Assembly: GCA_945910005.1 (NCBI GenBank) | Contig: OX246744.1 | Coordinates: 45,442,850-45,506,849, forward strand | DNA from: Isoperla grammatica | Taxonomy: Eukaryota > Arthropoda > Insecta > Plecoptera > Perlodidae | Length of the DNA stretch: 64,000 nucleotides | Direction: 5' to 3' | Shown here: piece by piece, positions 43,339 to 56,600 of the stretch | Layout of the letters: every line of letters starts with the position of its first letter | Numbering within the stretch: the first letter of the stretch is position 1 | Notes under the pieces: generated by a model | Told to the model about the DNA's origin: nothing | What the model saw: only the letters and a program-made list of their open reading frames with translations | Databases searched by the model: none | Translations under genes and position numbers: made by a program

Positions 43339-46300
43339 CTGGACACAATAGAGGGATTAGTACTGACCAAGGTCGCGAGTCAACGTTTGCGAGAAAAATT
43401 CACAATTTTGAAAAATAAAAATTTGAATTTTGCAAAAAATATTCAAAAAAGATTTTTTTTCTTTAATTAAAAAAATGCCTAGTGTAGGGGCCGACTATGA
43501 ACATTCTCTATCAAAGAGGCAGCTTGTAGAAGATTATAGTGAACACATCCCCAACTAAAAACAAGATTACAAAAATTACAACTGCATCTCGTGCGATTGC
43601 ACTTATGTGCACGCACTTCTAGGCCTCGCAGTGGCAGTCTCGCGTATGACAGCTGGAACACTCGCAACCTGGATCTCTTCTAACGGGGAATCATATGAGA
43701 GCGGCGTTGTGAGTCAACTGACGTCAGACTATGGCTGCCATTCGTAGTCGACGCCCGACTCATTCTCATTGGAAATGCAAGGTAGCTACCAGGGCGAATA
43801 GGCCTTATGTCGACCGGGCAAATGCCAGAAGGGCCGGTAGGTTTGAGTAGGTTTTGGGCTGTGTCCGTTCAAATCAATAAAGAATAATCTTAAGTTTTCT
43901 CTAAAAATGTGAAATATGTATGGAAGGCTGTGAGAAGATTAATATTTCTTGGTCTAACTGTTTGCCTACTGTCATAATTTTCCATTAGAAGTTCAAGAAA
44001 CCCCCTCATATTCAAGGTTTTAATGAAAGAAAAAAATAGATGCTACAAAATGCAAAGTTTAAAATAATAATACTAAATTTAGGGAATATTAGTACTAAAA
44101 AAAGACATCTCTATACTTACATAGATACCTTACTGACTATTATAATGGTATCTCGATACAGGTAGAGGAATATGGAATTAAATGCATCTTGGTCAAGGTA
44201 GACCAATACACCCAAATACAGTATCGAGGTGCTGAACGATACTGCAAATCTAGTTTGGAATGCAGACGCATCGCTCGTAGACTACGGGAATACAGGACGC
44301 CAGTTAATGTACACTATATAGATGCGTTAGTTTACAAACTACTAACTACATTAGTACGGTCACTAATGTTAGTGTACGTTGCCTCTAAGGTTATTTCTCC
44401 ACTGTTAAATTACGGTTGCGAAATACATCTCGATGATATTGAGTTCTTAAAATGATGTTCTGTACTACTAATTATGTTTCAGTGTTATTTATCAGGCATT
44501 CACACCAAGGGCAGAAGGAATCTGGAGTTCATATTTTGATCAAGTGTTGAGTGAAATGTCGGACAAACATTGGGTGTATTTGTTCAGATGGTAGTTAGTG
44601 TGGCGCGATAGCCCACAGCCTGGCGCTTCACTTCCAACTGAACGCAAAGGATTGAAAAATAACAAATGTACTGAAAAAGCTATAACTTTTCACACATATA
44701 TATTCCTCGACATTGTCAAGTGTCAAATTTACTTTTTTGTGACCATCGTTTACTAACAAAAAATATGAAATGTAATTCATAGACTTCTCGTAAGTGGCCG
44801 CAAACTAAAAAGACTTGGTTGTACCGATGCGGATACAATTAGTAATTATTGAGCTAGGGGAGAAGGACAGGAAGGAACCAACAGCTTGTATTGGTTGCGG
44901 TCTTCGGAGTCGATAGAAACACAAAGATATATACACAAAACGTCGAGACAGTTTCGGCCTGACGTGGCCTTGAACTGCCCGACCGAAACTGTCTCGACGT
45001 TTTGTCTATATATCTTTGTGTTTCTATCGACTACCAAGGCCGCAACTACTAAAAGGTAAGCTGTTGGTTCCTTCCTGTCCTTCTCCCCTAGCTCAATTAC
45101 CTAGCCGTTAGGCAATCTAACACATTCACAATTATTAATTAGTAATTAGTATTTGCATCACTTTGTATAGTGTATATTATTAGGCAAGAGAACATATTAT
45201 GTTTCATAACCTGTAAACATTGCAGCTTACGAACTAACACGAACCATCACCATAGTTTGGGCAGACTCTTACCGTTATCAGTTGGGTTACCTGTTACAGT
45301 CGGGAACAAGTGACATGGACGGGTTAATGCACGTCGGTTAGCAAATAATGCACTCGAACAATCAACCGAGCTTTAATAGATAGATAGATACATGCGACAT
45401 AGCAAAAAGCAAGCAAGCGTAGTTAGTCGGTACGTCGAGTCAAAGCCACCTTCACACAGCCAAGCATGGAAAACCACAAACGAATATGATTTATCTCTTT
45501 AGCTTAGTACAATAGAATACGCACGCACACAGATATGATAAATACAACGATAAGGAGCCCACATACAGCCGAGAGTTACAACTAGCGTCCAATGTGTACG
45601 ATGCAGTTTAGAGTAGGTAAATAACGTTTCAACCGTGAGTGACAATTAATTGTGCTACCCGTCTTGATAAAGAGGACACTTACTATCTCGTCTCATCTCA
45701 CACGCCGGCCTCCACTCTGTCTAGATGTCGATGTATTAAGCTCTCCTTGTTGTTAACCCACTTAGAAATAATAAGAAAAGAAATTAAAATGTGCACATGT
45801 TTGAATCGGTGCGGAGCCAAAGTTGATAAATCATATTTTACAATATTAACACATGCAGAAAACTAAGCATAAAGTTGAATACCTGTCGTGATTGACATAT
45901 TATAGATTGTTATAGATTACGATTTGCTGTTAAAAATAAAACCGCCACAGTGTAGTAATACGGCGGAAATTAGTGAAACAAAACAATGGATTATAGATTT
46001 AGAACACTTCACAATTTGCAATACAACTAGAGCACAAAGAAATCAAATCATGTTAAGTAAGACTAAATAAACTGACTATATTGTTGCATCAATGTTAGGC
46101 AAGCAACGTAATAATGGGACAGCAAACACGCACACTGCAATATTGTAGAGGTTTCAGCTCCATATCTTTAACTAGCCTTCATGCCTTGGTCAATAATAAT
46201 AATAATAATAATAATAAATGAAGCACCAATAAAGCATAGATAAATGTAAGAGTACATCCACAACAATTGGTTCATCCCAGACATTGAGTAAATGCATATA

Positions 46301-47637
46301 CCTACGAGTACAGACTGAAATAAGACTACAACACTAGGGTACATTTCGAGGCTCGCTAGAAATGCTTTCACCACGTTTGAGTTGTTTCGTAACCTGTTCG
46401 GACGGCGTTCGAAACGTTTCCAGAGCGTTTGCGGTGACTTTTGTTTGAGATGTCAAAGCATTCCGTTCAGTTATTATGGCGGCAGTTTCACAATAGTACC
46501 TGCAAGGCTATTCTCGAGCATCACGACAGAACGAGATATTTTGATTTTGAACCTTCTGGTTTCTTTTAAGAAAAAGAAGTAAATAATGAAATAACAAAAC
46601 TTTGTGCAGGATTTAGAGCCCATATTTCCGATACAGTTGTTCCGATACTTCGTGACAGTTGACACATGTTACGATGTAAGCATTTACAGAGAGTTCCGTA
46701 ACGTACCCTTACTCACAATATTGAACATTACAGTCGGAGGTTACAGGTAGAATCACAGGTACATCTTGGTCTACCGTGTTTTACATGCGTACCTGACCCG
46801 TTATCCCACGTATTACTCAACTAGTCTATAGACATAACAAAAACATTGTCAAAGATACAGAAGATATTTTACCCGTTTCTATAAACAAACAAATAGGCCT
46901 ACCAGCCGACTTTGAATAACAAATTCCCTTCAAGAGTTGGTATACAACGAGACGTTTGACAAGTAAGTTTTAACTCTGGTAGCGTTAAATCAAAAAGTAA
47001 TTATGGTTTCTGATTTAGAAACCAGTACCTTATACATAACCTACGTTAAATAATTTTCAGATCCATACCGACAATGTTAAGTTAAAATTTATCTATTTAA
47101 TATGAACACTTTATCTTGTCCTTTAGGAACCTTGTCCCAAGCTACCTACAACATCATCAGTTTACTGACGTAGGTATCGAATAATAAATGTGACTTGGTA
47201 GATTATGTAGATAAATATGGACGTACTACGTACGTACACACATAGATTGCGTGTACGATTGTGTACGATCGTGTACGATCGTGTAAAACAGTCTTCCACT
47301 CTCTAGGCAGTTAGGTTTTACAAAAAAGCAGTTACAGTAGTAAGCTCATGCAGACAAATCAAGACGATTGATTCTCGCAACGGTCAACTTAAACATAGTT
47401 CGCGGAACATTTATAAGCACGGAATCTTGCAGCACACACTCATGTACACAGAGAATTAGTCTAGCATGCAGCCAGAAAGGCTAAATAAAGATGGGCAAAT
47501 TAACAAGAAATGTAGTATAGCTAGTCAACATTCTGAAGGAGTAAACATATTTGAATTATCGGAATTTAAAAGCACATCGGAATTTCACACACGCAAACAA
47601 GCGAGCAACAATTCGAACCGTGACCTGAGAAATGCAG

Positions 47638-47671
<34 letters not shown>

Positions 47672-50600
47672 CGTAATTGTCTGTGTGCAAGAGCGCGAGC
47701 GTGCTTCAAGGGGAAAGGCGAGTCTCAGAATAAAAACCGCGCACACTAGCGGTTTTTAGTATATCGTGAGAACGCTATACACCATTAAAAACACGATAAA
47801 TGTGCGCGTTGTAGTTTCATAAACACTGGAAAGAAACTGGATTCTAAAAGTTATAAATATATTTGTATCGTTACTAGGTACGGTAATTAACAACTACTTG
47901 TTAATTATTTTTAATTAACAATAATAGCACTGTGATTAAAGTATGTTATTTTTTCAATCTAGTTTTTAGTTTTTACAAAACCACAATGTGTGCATATATC
48001 ACTTTTTAATTAGTGTATACGGTTCTAAGATATTACTAAAATACGTTCAATTTGCGTTTTTTTTTTTATAGTGAGAATACCATTAGTCGTTACGTCACCT
48101 ACACAACCTAGTGTGAGTGTTGCGTATCGTGTACACAATGCCACGCAACGCAATAGCTGATGTTTCTACAACACGTTGTGTATCGCGTACACAATGCAAC
48201 GCAATAGCTGATGTTTCTAGAGCACGTTGTGTATCGCGTACATGCCAGGATAGAAGTCGTGCCAGTCGCAATAGCTGATGCCTACAACACGTTGTGTATC
48301 GCGTACACGCCAGGATAGAAGTCGTGCCAGTCGCAATAGCTGATGCCTACCTGCTGCTTCTTCTGGTTGAGCTTGTTGCGTTTGATCACCTCCTCGGGAG
48401 GTTTGTTCATGGCCGCTATCGCCGCCAACTCCAGCCGTCTACGCTGTTCGTTCTCAAGGTCCGCAGCCTGGACAGACAACAACGATCATTTTATTATTCA
48501 TTGTATGGTAGGCCTACCTTATGTTGATCCAAGACACTTACGGAAATTGGAATTTACAAAAAAAAATACCTAATAACTCAGTTTATTTGTCTTCTCATCC
48601 ATATGTTTCTCAAAGCGACCTATCTACTTTCTCAAGTAGGCTGTCGTTCTTCTGTACCTTTCCCCTCACTAGAACATGTTTTATCTTGTTCTGAGTTCCA
48701 ATTGATAACTAATTAAATATGTAGAGAAAAACACCAACATTAATAGTATCGTATAAGTTGATACTGGTGTGCGTGTAAACGGTCACTTTGAAGCCGTCAT
48801 GGCAACGAAGCACGTAATAAACGGTGCAAATATCCCCCACAGAAAATCAGTTCAGGTAGACTATAAATAATATGTACATTTATTTTATATATTTCATCTA
48901 TCTATTTGATGTCGACACTTGTTTTTCTACTGATTGATTTATTTAATGTCTGCTAAAAATATAACACTAATTTACAAAGGAGGACAACAAATAGAACTAT
49001 GTACACAAATGATAATGAAAAATCATAAAATAGAAAGAATAACAAAACAAATATAGAGAAAAGAAGAACAAAAAAATGAATTGATAAAGTTTATTATACG
49101 AAAATCAAATGAGAATATATTACATATCCTACATCACATTTAACAGAAAAAAGACACTTGGGAATTGGGAAAGGTTTAGAGAAAAGGGAAAAAGAAAAAA
49201 AAGAGAAAAAAATATGAAAAAAGAGAAAAATTTGAAAAAAAAGCGTGACTGACTTTGAACGCCCGGGCGAAGCGCACGAGCAGCGAGAAGAACGCGTTGG
49301 CGTCGATGGTGGTCGGCGCCTCTCCGAAGTATTCGACGCAATCCTTGAACGAGTCCTGCGCTGACTTGGCGTCGGCCTTGAGTCTCCTGAGCTTCTCCTC
49401 CGAGTTGGCCAGGAAGTCTCTGAGCACGACGTTGTGTCTCTCTCGGCCCGAACGTAGCTCGGCCTCCTTGCGGACCAGCTCCATTCCCTTGTCCAGCTCG
49501 TGAACATCCGTCACGATGTTCTCCAGAGACACTGCAGGGGAAACATTAATTAATTAATTAAAAAAAACAAAACAGAAAAACAGAAAAAAAAATTGTATTT
49601 ATTTCTTCTTGGCTAAGGAATAAGTAAAAGGTGACTTTGGAGCCGTCCTAGCAACGAAGCACTCAATACATTCAAAGTTGTTCTGAATCGGCCTTGTTGA
49701 TTCTGACATTTGTCCGCAGGTGTTCGCACTGTCCAATCACTGATTCATATGTTACGTATTTGAAATATCGATCTTTGATTGGTTATCGCTCACTCGTCGA
49801 TGGTGTTCGGAGCCTACAGGGTTGGTTCAGTCGCTTTAAATTTACACCCCCCACTGGAAATCAGTTTCGTTACCGAGTGCGTAGACTCTATAAATACGAA
49901 TTTATTTATTTAATTCCTAGTTGCAGCACTCACCGATGGCAGCCTTGTCGATGTACATCAGTTCCGAGTCAAAGTTGAGCAGCTCGGGGAACTTCTGTCG
50001 TATCGTGTCAACGATGTAGTGAAGCAAACACGACCGCTTGTCCGTGGACTTGGTGTCCAGTAACGTGTCAAGACTCTGCAGCTTGAAGCCGTAAGCCGGG
50101 CCGCGCTTGCTGGAGTTGAGGTAGTTCCCGAACGCCAATATCACCTCCAGCACCTGCGTATGTATACACATATGTATTAGCACCTGCGTATGTATTAGCA
50201 CCTGCGTATGTATACACGTTTGGATGGTAGACCAAGAAACGAACCGTGAAAATAGGCTTGACCCGGAACTAATTGGTACAGAATTTTTTTTGATCAGAAG
50301 TTGTTACTTATGTATACCTACATGCGCATAAGAAACTTTACCGCTGTCCGACACCCCTAATTAGCGTAATTAATTAAAATGTTAAAACTAATTAATGCTT
50401 ATATTATGGTTGTTTTTGACGATTTTTCAGAATTAAGATTTTGACCACATCAAACAACCCTTTTTGTAATTACAAAAAATTACTTACATCAATATAAATA
50501 TTTCGGTAGTCATTAATTAATTACTATTAATTATAATAACAATTTCAATTAAATGCTTCCCGAGTAAAATTTGTACAATTGAATATTGTTTTGACAGTTG

Positions 50601-53600
50601 TAAATATAAGAAAAATAACATATATAACTTGTGTAGAAACTTTACTGCAATCAAAAAACTATTTACAGGCTAATTCAGCTAATTAATAATTAATGATTAC
50701 ATTTATAACTTACATATGTACATATTTGAACCTAGGCAATATGGGTATCAAAAGAAAGCTGCTGATACGTTGATTTTAATGCCGGTACTCTCAGGGTCAT
50801 TCAAACAAATTTCTGAAGTTTTTCTAGGGGGGTAGAAAGAAGGGGGGGGGTGGATTAATGTTATCAAACGAGAAAGAAGAATGTTATCAAACGTATCGAA
50901 CAATTAGCTATTAATACGTTGTTATTAGTAAAAATACTTTTAAAATGATAATGAATGATGCTTGGTTAATAGCGGGGGTGGGAGGGGGGAGGGGGGGGGG
51001 GGGTGGTAAAAAGTCTTCTCATAACCCAATTTTGTGTCTGATTTTTGACAATATTTGATTTTACTTCTTAGATATGAGGTCCGATTACTCTGATACAAAA
51101 CTCCAGGCTCAACTATCCGAATTTAACAAAATGGGTAGTGTCATTACCGCGCATAGTTTCTTTTACTAAGTACCCAATCATTAATAAACCGTATAATGCA
51201 AAGATTTTGTCCTCGTAACCAAACAAAGTTTTAGTTCTTGATAATTATGACTACTTGTCGAACACAGTGATCGCAAATATTATTGCAAACGGATTATAAA
51301 CTCAACTCAATTCCTATGTTAACAACATTTGTAAGATGTATTATGTTACCTCTTGTCACCACATAAAAATTTAAAACCGTGAACGTTGATGGAGATACAA
51401 TCGAAGTTGATCCTTTGCTGCTTTTCCAACGACTCTCGAGCGTCGGAGAGTCATCAGAGGATGATTTAGCAATAGCTAATTTAGGTTTTTAAGAGTTGCA
51501 TTATGATATAATATGTAAACGTTAATTTTTTTTACTTAGGCATTTGTATTAACTTTAAGCATACTACCATACACAAGATGTATTTTACTATTCGGGCATT
51601 CCAAGGTATAAGCTGAAAATTCTGCTCCTGGGGATAATATGTTTGCAAATACACGAAGAAATTGGTATAGAAATAATATGAAAGGGAAAGAATATGAAAT
51701 AAGTAACACTGTTACAAGCAAGTCTTGCTTTGAGATTGACGAAGGGCATTTTGATGCATCACATACCTTAAAGGTCTAGAGACAAAACATTTGAAGAGAT
51801 ATGAAGTATGTGGAGTACATTAAAAGCAAATATCATAACTACTGAAGTATTTGATGGCTACGATAATGGGTCATCAACTAAACACATCACACATTAATTT
51901 TCAAACAACAACGTACATGCATTTAGAACGGATGCACCTTCTTGCAGTTGCATCGTACTTTACAATTACATCATAGAATTTGAAAAATATGTAGTGAGGC
52001 TGGTGGCTTGTCAGTTGGTACAGGAAATTTTTTTAAAAAGAGTTGTTACAAAGCTAAACTTGTACTTGATGATACTAATAATAAAATGTGGTGGGGAGAT
52101 GCTGGATAATGTAGGTTGTAAAGTCTCATGCTGAATACTGCGTTAGCAGTTATTAATTTATGTGTAAACTTCTCTGTTATCATTTTACAACATGCCGATT
52201 GCTTTTCCACTGCACTCAACAATCTTTGTGTTAGGAGATGTGGGATTGTTGGAAATATATTAATTAAAAAAAATCTTATGCAAATGTCTTGAATGGTAAA
52301 GCTTAACCTATTCTAAACATTCTTAAAGTAGTGTCACATCCACTTATTACGCGAATGAAGGGTAAAGAAGAACCCAATTCTTGATCCTAGCTTGGTTTTT
52401 GTGTATAACGCATATTCCACATTTACTGTTTGCTGGCACCAGCTTTCAACTAAGATTCAATGATGAAATCATAAACAGGATTTTCGGGATTGAAATGCAT
52501 ACTATTACCTACTGGCAACTCTGTAAAATCATCAGTGAGGGTGCTGTTCTCTGGTTAGCCGACTCTACTGCTGTAATTGCAATAAACACATCGGCGTCGT
52601 CTTGCGCTTAAAGTACTGTGATGTTCTTGGCTTCAAGTCTCGTCGTAAAAGGCTTAGTGAATATTCATTTGTTAATTGGGTTGAGAGTTGTTCTACGTTC
52701 TATTTTGACTGACATTGATATGTTTGACTCCTTCTGGATTGTAGTTCATCTGTTACCACCATTCCATTTCAAATATGTGATGTCCTTAGGAGATGGCTCA
52801 TTGTCGTAGCTATCAAATGCTACAGTGGTCTTATGACATTTGATTCTGATGTGCTCCACATGATTATATATTACATATAGGTTTTTATAAGATTTCTCTA
52901 GAGTAGTCTAGACGAATATATACGATGCAGTAAATGCTATGTATCAATCACAAAACAATTGTGTTAAACTTATTAAGAGTTTCAAATCAGACACAAAATT
53001 GACTTATGGGGACGCTTTTTAACCCCCCCCCCCCCTCCCCCTTTTAGCCAAACACTAGGGTATATTGTCTTTTATCACTTGAAAAGTTGTTTACTATTAA
53101 CATCGTATTAATAGCTTTCGTTTGATACGTTTGACGTTATTAATTATTTAACCCGCCCCCCCCTTCTTCCCCCCCCCCCCCCTAAAAGACTTTGGAAATT
53201 TGCTTGCATGACCCTGAGAGTATAGGTACTAAAATCAACGTATCAGCAGCTTTCTTTTGATACCCATATTGCCTATGTTCAAATGTCACTGTATAAGTTT
53301 TGAATGTAATAATTAACTATTAATTATGCTAATTTGTCATACAAATAATATTTTCATTGCAGTAAAGTTTCTACACAAGTTTTGTATGTTGTTATTCTTA
53401 TATTTGAAACTGACAAAACAATATTCAATCGCACCAATTTTACACGGGAAGCATTTAATTGAAATTGCTATTATAATTAATAGTAATTAATTAATGGCTA
53501 CCGGGATGTTTATATTGATGTGAGTAATTTTTTTAAATTACCAAATAGGTTGTTTGATATCGTGAAAATATAGATTCTGAAAAATCTTAATAAATAACCA

Positions 53601-56600
53601 TAATACGAGCATTAATTAGTTTTAACATTTTAATTAATTACGCTAATTAGGGGTGTCGGACAGCGGTAAAGTTTCTTATGTGCATGTAGGTTCACATAAG
53701 TAACAACTTATGATCAAAAAAAATTCTGTACCAATTAGTTCCGGGTCAAACTGTTCGTTGCTTGGACTATGGTTTTTAATAGTTTTTAAACTACATTTAT
53801 CACTCTCCCGAACAATTTGAGAAATGTTGTTTGCAACAATATTTGGGGGAGCCATTCAATTAACAGTTAACTTATATCTAATCGAAGAGCACATTGTTCA
53901 GTTTTCTTTTTTGCAGAAATTTTGTTTGAAAATACAAAATTTAAACAAAAAATTTCCAACCAAATTTTTTTATATTTTAAAATTTTTCCAAAATTTTTAA
54001 ATTTTTAACGAAAAACACGTTGATTGAAATGGCCGCCACCGACCTTGCGCAGCTTCTTGGAGCTCTTGACGGAGCTGGCGGAGGAGATGACGGCGTGAAC
54101 CTGCGGCGTTATCAGGTGGAGATTGTCGAAGAAGTTGCCGATGTAGCTCATGATGGTCAGCTTGGCAAGGATGCGTTCCACCTTGCCCAGCTGCATCAGG
54201 AACTTGTCCTCCTCCGTCAGCATGTTGACGTTCTTCTTGGAGCCCACGTACTCGCGGTACGCCTTCGTCTGGAACACACAGAACGCTCTTAGCAACAGGT
54301 TCCACCTTGCCCAGCTGCATCAGGAACTTGTCCTCCTCCGTCAGCATGTTGACGTTCTTCTTGGAGCCCACGTACTCGCGGTACGCCTTCGTCTGGAACA
54401 CACAGAACGCTCTTAGCAACAGGTTCCACCTTGCCCAGCTGCATCAGGAACTTGTCCTCCTCCGTCAGCAGGTTGACGTTCTTCTTGGAGCCCACGTACT
54501 CGCGGTACGCCTTCGTCTGGAACACACAGAACGCTCTTAGCAACAGGTTCCACCTTGCCCAGCTGCATCAGGAACTTGTCCTCCTCCGTCAGCATGTTGA
54601 CGTTCTTCTTGGAGCCCACGTACTCGCGGTACGCCTTCGTCTGGAACACACAGAACGCTCTTAGCAACAGGTTCCACCTTGCCCAGCTGCATCAGGAACT
54701 TGTCCTCCTCCGTCAGCCGGTTGACGTTCTTCTTGGAGCCCACGTACTCGCGGTACGCCTTCGTCTGGAACACACAGAACGCTCTTAGCAACAGGTTCCA
54801 CCTTGCCCAGCTGCATCAGGAACTTGTCCTCCTAAGTCAGCATGTTGACGTTCTTCTTGGAGCCCACGTACTCGCGGTACGCCTTCGTCTGGAACACACA
54901 GAACGCTCTTAGCAACAGGTTCCACCTTGCCCAGCTGCATCAGGAACTTGTCCTCCTCCGTCAGCATGTTGACGTTCTTCTTGGAGCCCACGTACTCGCG
55001 GTACGCCTTCGTCTGGAACACACAGAACGCTCTTAGCAACAGGTTCCACCTTGCCCAGCTGCATCAGGAACTTGTCCTCCTCCGTCAGCATGTTGACGTT
55101 CTTCTTGGAGCCCACGTACTCGCGGTACGCCTTCGTCTGGAACACACAGAACGCTCTTAGCAACAGGTTCCACCTTGCCCAGCTGCATCAGGAACTTGTC
55201 CTCCTCCGTCAGCAGGTTGACGTTCTTCTTGGAGCCCACGTACTCGCGGTACGCCTTCGTCTGGAACACACAGAACGCTCTTAGCAACAGGTTCCACCTT
55301 GCCCAGCTGCATCAGGAACTTGTCCTCCTCCGTCAGCATGTTGACGTTCTTCTTGTAGCCCACGTACTCGCGGTACGCCTTCGTCTGGAACACACAGAAC
55401 GCTCTTAGCAACAGGTTCCACCTTGCCCAGCTGCATCAGGAACTTGTCCTCCTCCGTCAGCATGTTGACGTTCTTCTTGGAGCCCACGTACTCGCGGTAC
55501 GCCTTCGTCTGGAACACACAGAACGCTCTTAGCAACAGGTTCCACCTTGCCCAGCTGCATCAGGAACTTGTCCTCCTCCGTCAGCATGTTGACGTTCTTC
55601 TTGGAGCCCACGTACTCGCGGTACGCCTTCGTCTGGAACACACAGAACGCTCTTAGCAACAGGTTCCACCTTGCCCAGCTGCATCAGGAACTTGTCCTCC
55701 TCCGTCAGCAGGTTGACGTTCTTCTTGGAGCCCACGTACTCGCGGTACGCCTTCGTCTGGAACACACAGAACGCTCTTAGCAACAGGTTCCACCTTGCCC
55801 AGCTGCATCAGGAACTTGTCCTCCTCCGTCAGCAGGTTGACATTCTTCTTTGAGCCCACGTTGGAGAGCCCTCCCCCGTCTTTTAATAATATTACTTTAG
55901 CCCCCCCCCCCCCCCCCCCCCATTTTTAGTAGCGTATTGGCAAATTCTGTCAAATTGTAAAATTTAGATTTTTATATTACCGTACGTAAAACCTTTGGCG
56001 CCGTCACTCTGTAAGCATACTGTTTTAATAGTTTGAGACACACTTTTCCCCGTAAACCCCCAATAACAAACGGGCCTACCTCTTGTTCTGAAGGCACCAT
56101 CCTCTGCAGAATCTCGACGTTCTCCAGCGACAACTGCTTCAAGTCCAGCGAGTTGACGGACTCAATGACCTTCTCGATGGGCATCTCCAGCTTCCGTCGC
56201 GATATCGCTGAAACAAGACAACGTTGCCACAGTTACTTCGATGTGTTTCACGCATGAGCAGATATTCAAGCGCTGAGTGATCGCTTGCAAGCGGAGTTAA
56301 GAGGTACAAATCTCCGCCGAATTTGCTTGCAAGCAATTAGATAGAGGTAGTCTCTTTTTATTTTCAACCCGGAACCCTTCTTTACCGAAATAATCTTTTT
56401 TTTTTTAATGTTATGTCAGATCACAGTTTGGGATTGAGAAACTTGCAAGAATCCCATTTTCGTATATTTCAGTATGTTTCTACCTACATAACTTCGAATA
56501 TCCACTCACAAATAACAAAGATTAAAGGAACCTTTTTTTTTTTATATACACTCGGGGGTAATAAAAGGGTACGCGATTCCAAAAATGATTACCCGAACTG

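Larger units (their letters stand above)
43339..48350. other. Formin intron 11-12
   Basis: A 5-kb intron with no gene. Holds the palindrome 44849-45096, a MITE-like element at 46336-46709, (AAT)n and (AAC)n tracts, and a 65-bp array at its 5' end. 43.4-44.8, 45.1-46.1 and 46.7-47.6 kb show nothing else I recognise. Confidence 0.55.

Noticed and set aside
54175..55858. CRISPR-like regular repeat pattern
   Set aside because: Units are contiguous without unique spacers, the host is an animal, and each unit is a formin exon fragment.
54289..55859. Many 77-84 codon frames on both strands of the 124-bp array
   Set aside because: They arise from reading through tandem copies of one exon fragment; the protein repeats only reflect the DNA repeat and lack starts with any context.
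55899..55922. Long poly-C tracts (also near 18970, 23527, 41672, 53023, 53170)
   Set aside because: Homopolymers lying within or beside transposons; lengths are unreliable in most sequencing and no function is inferred.
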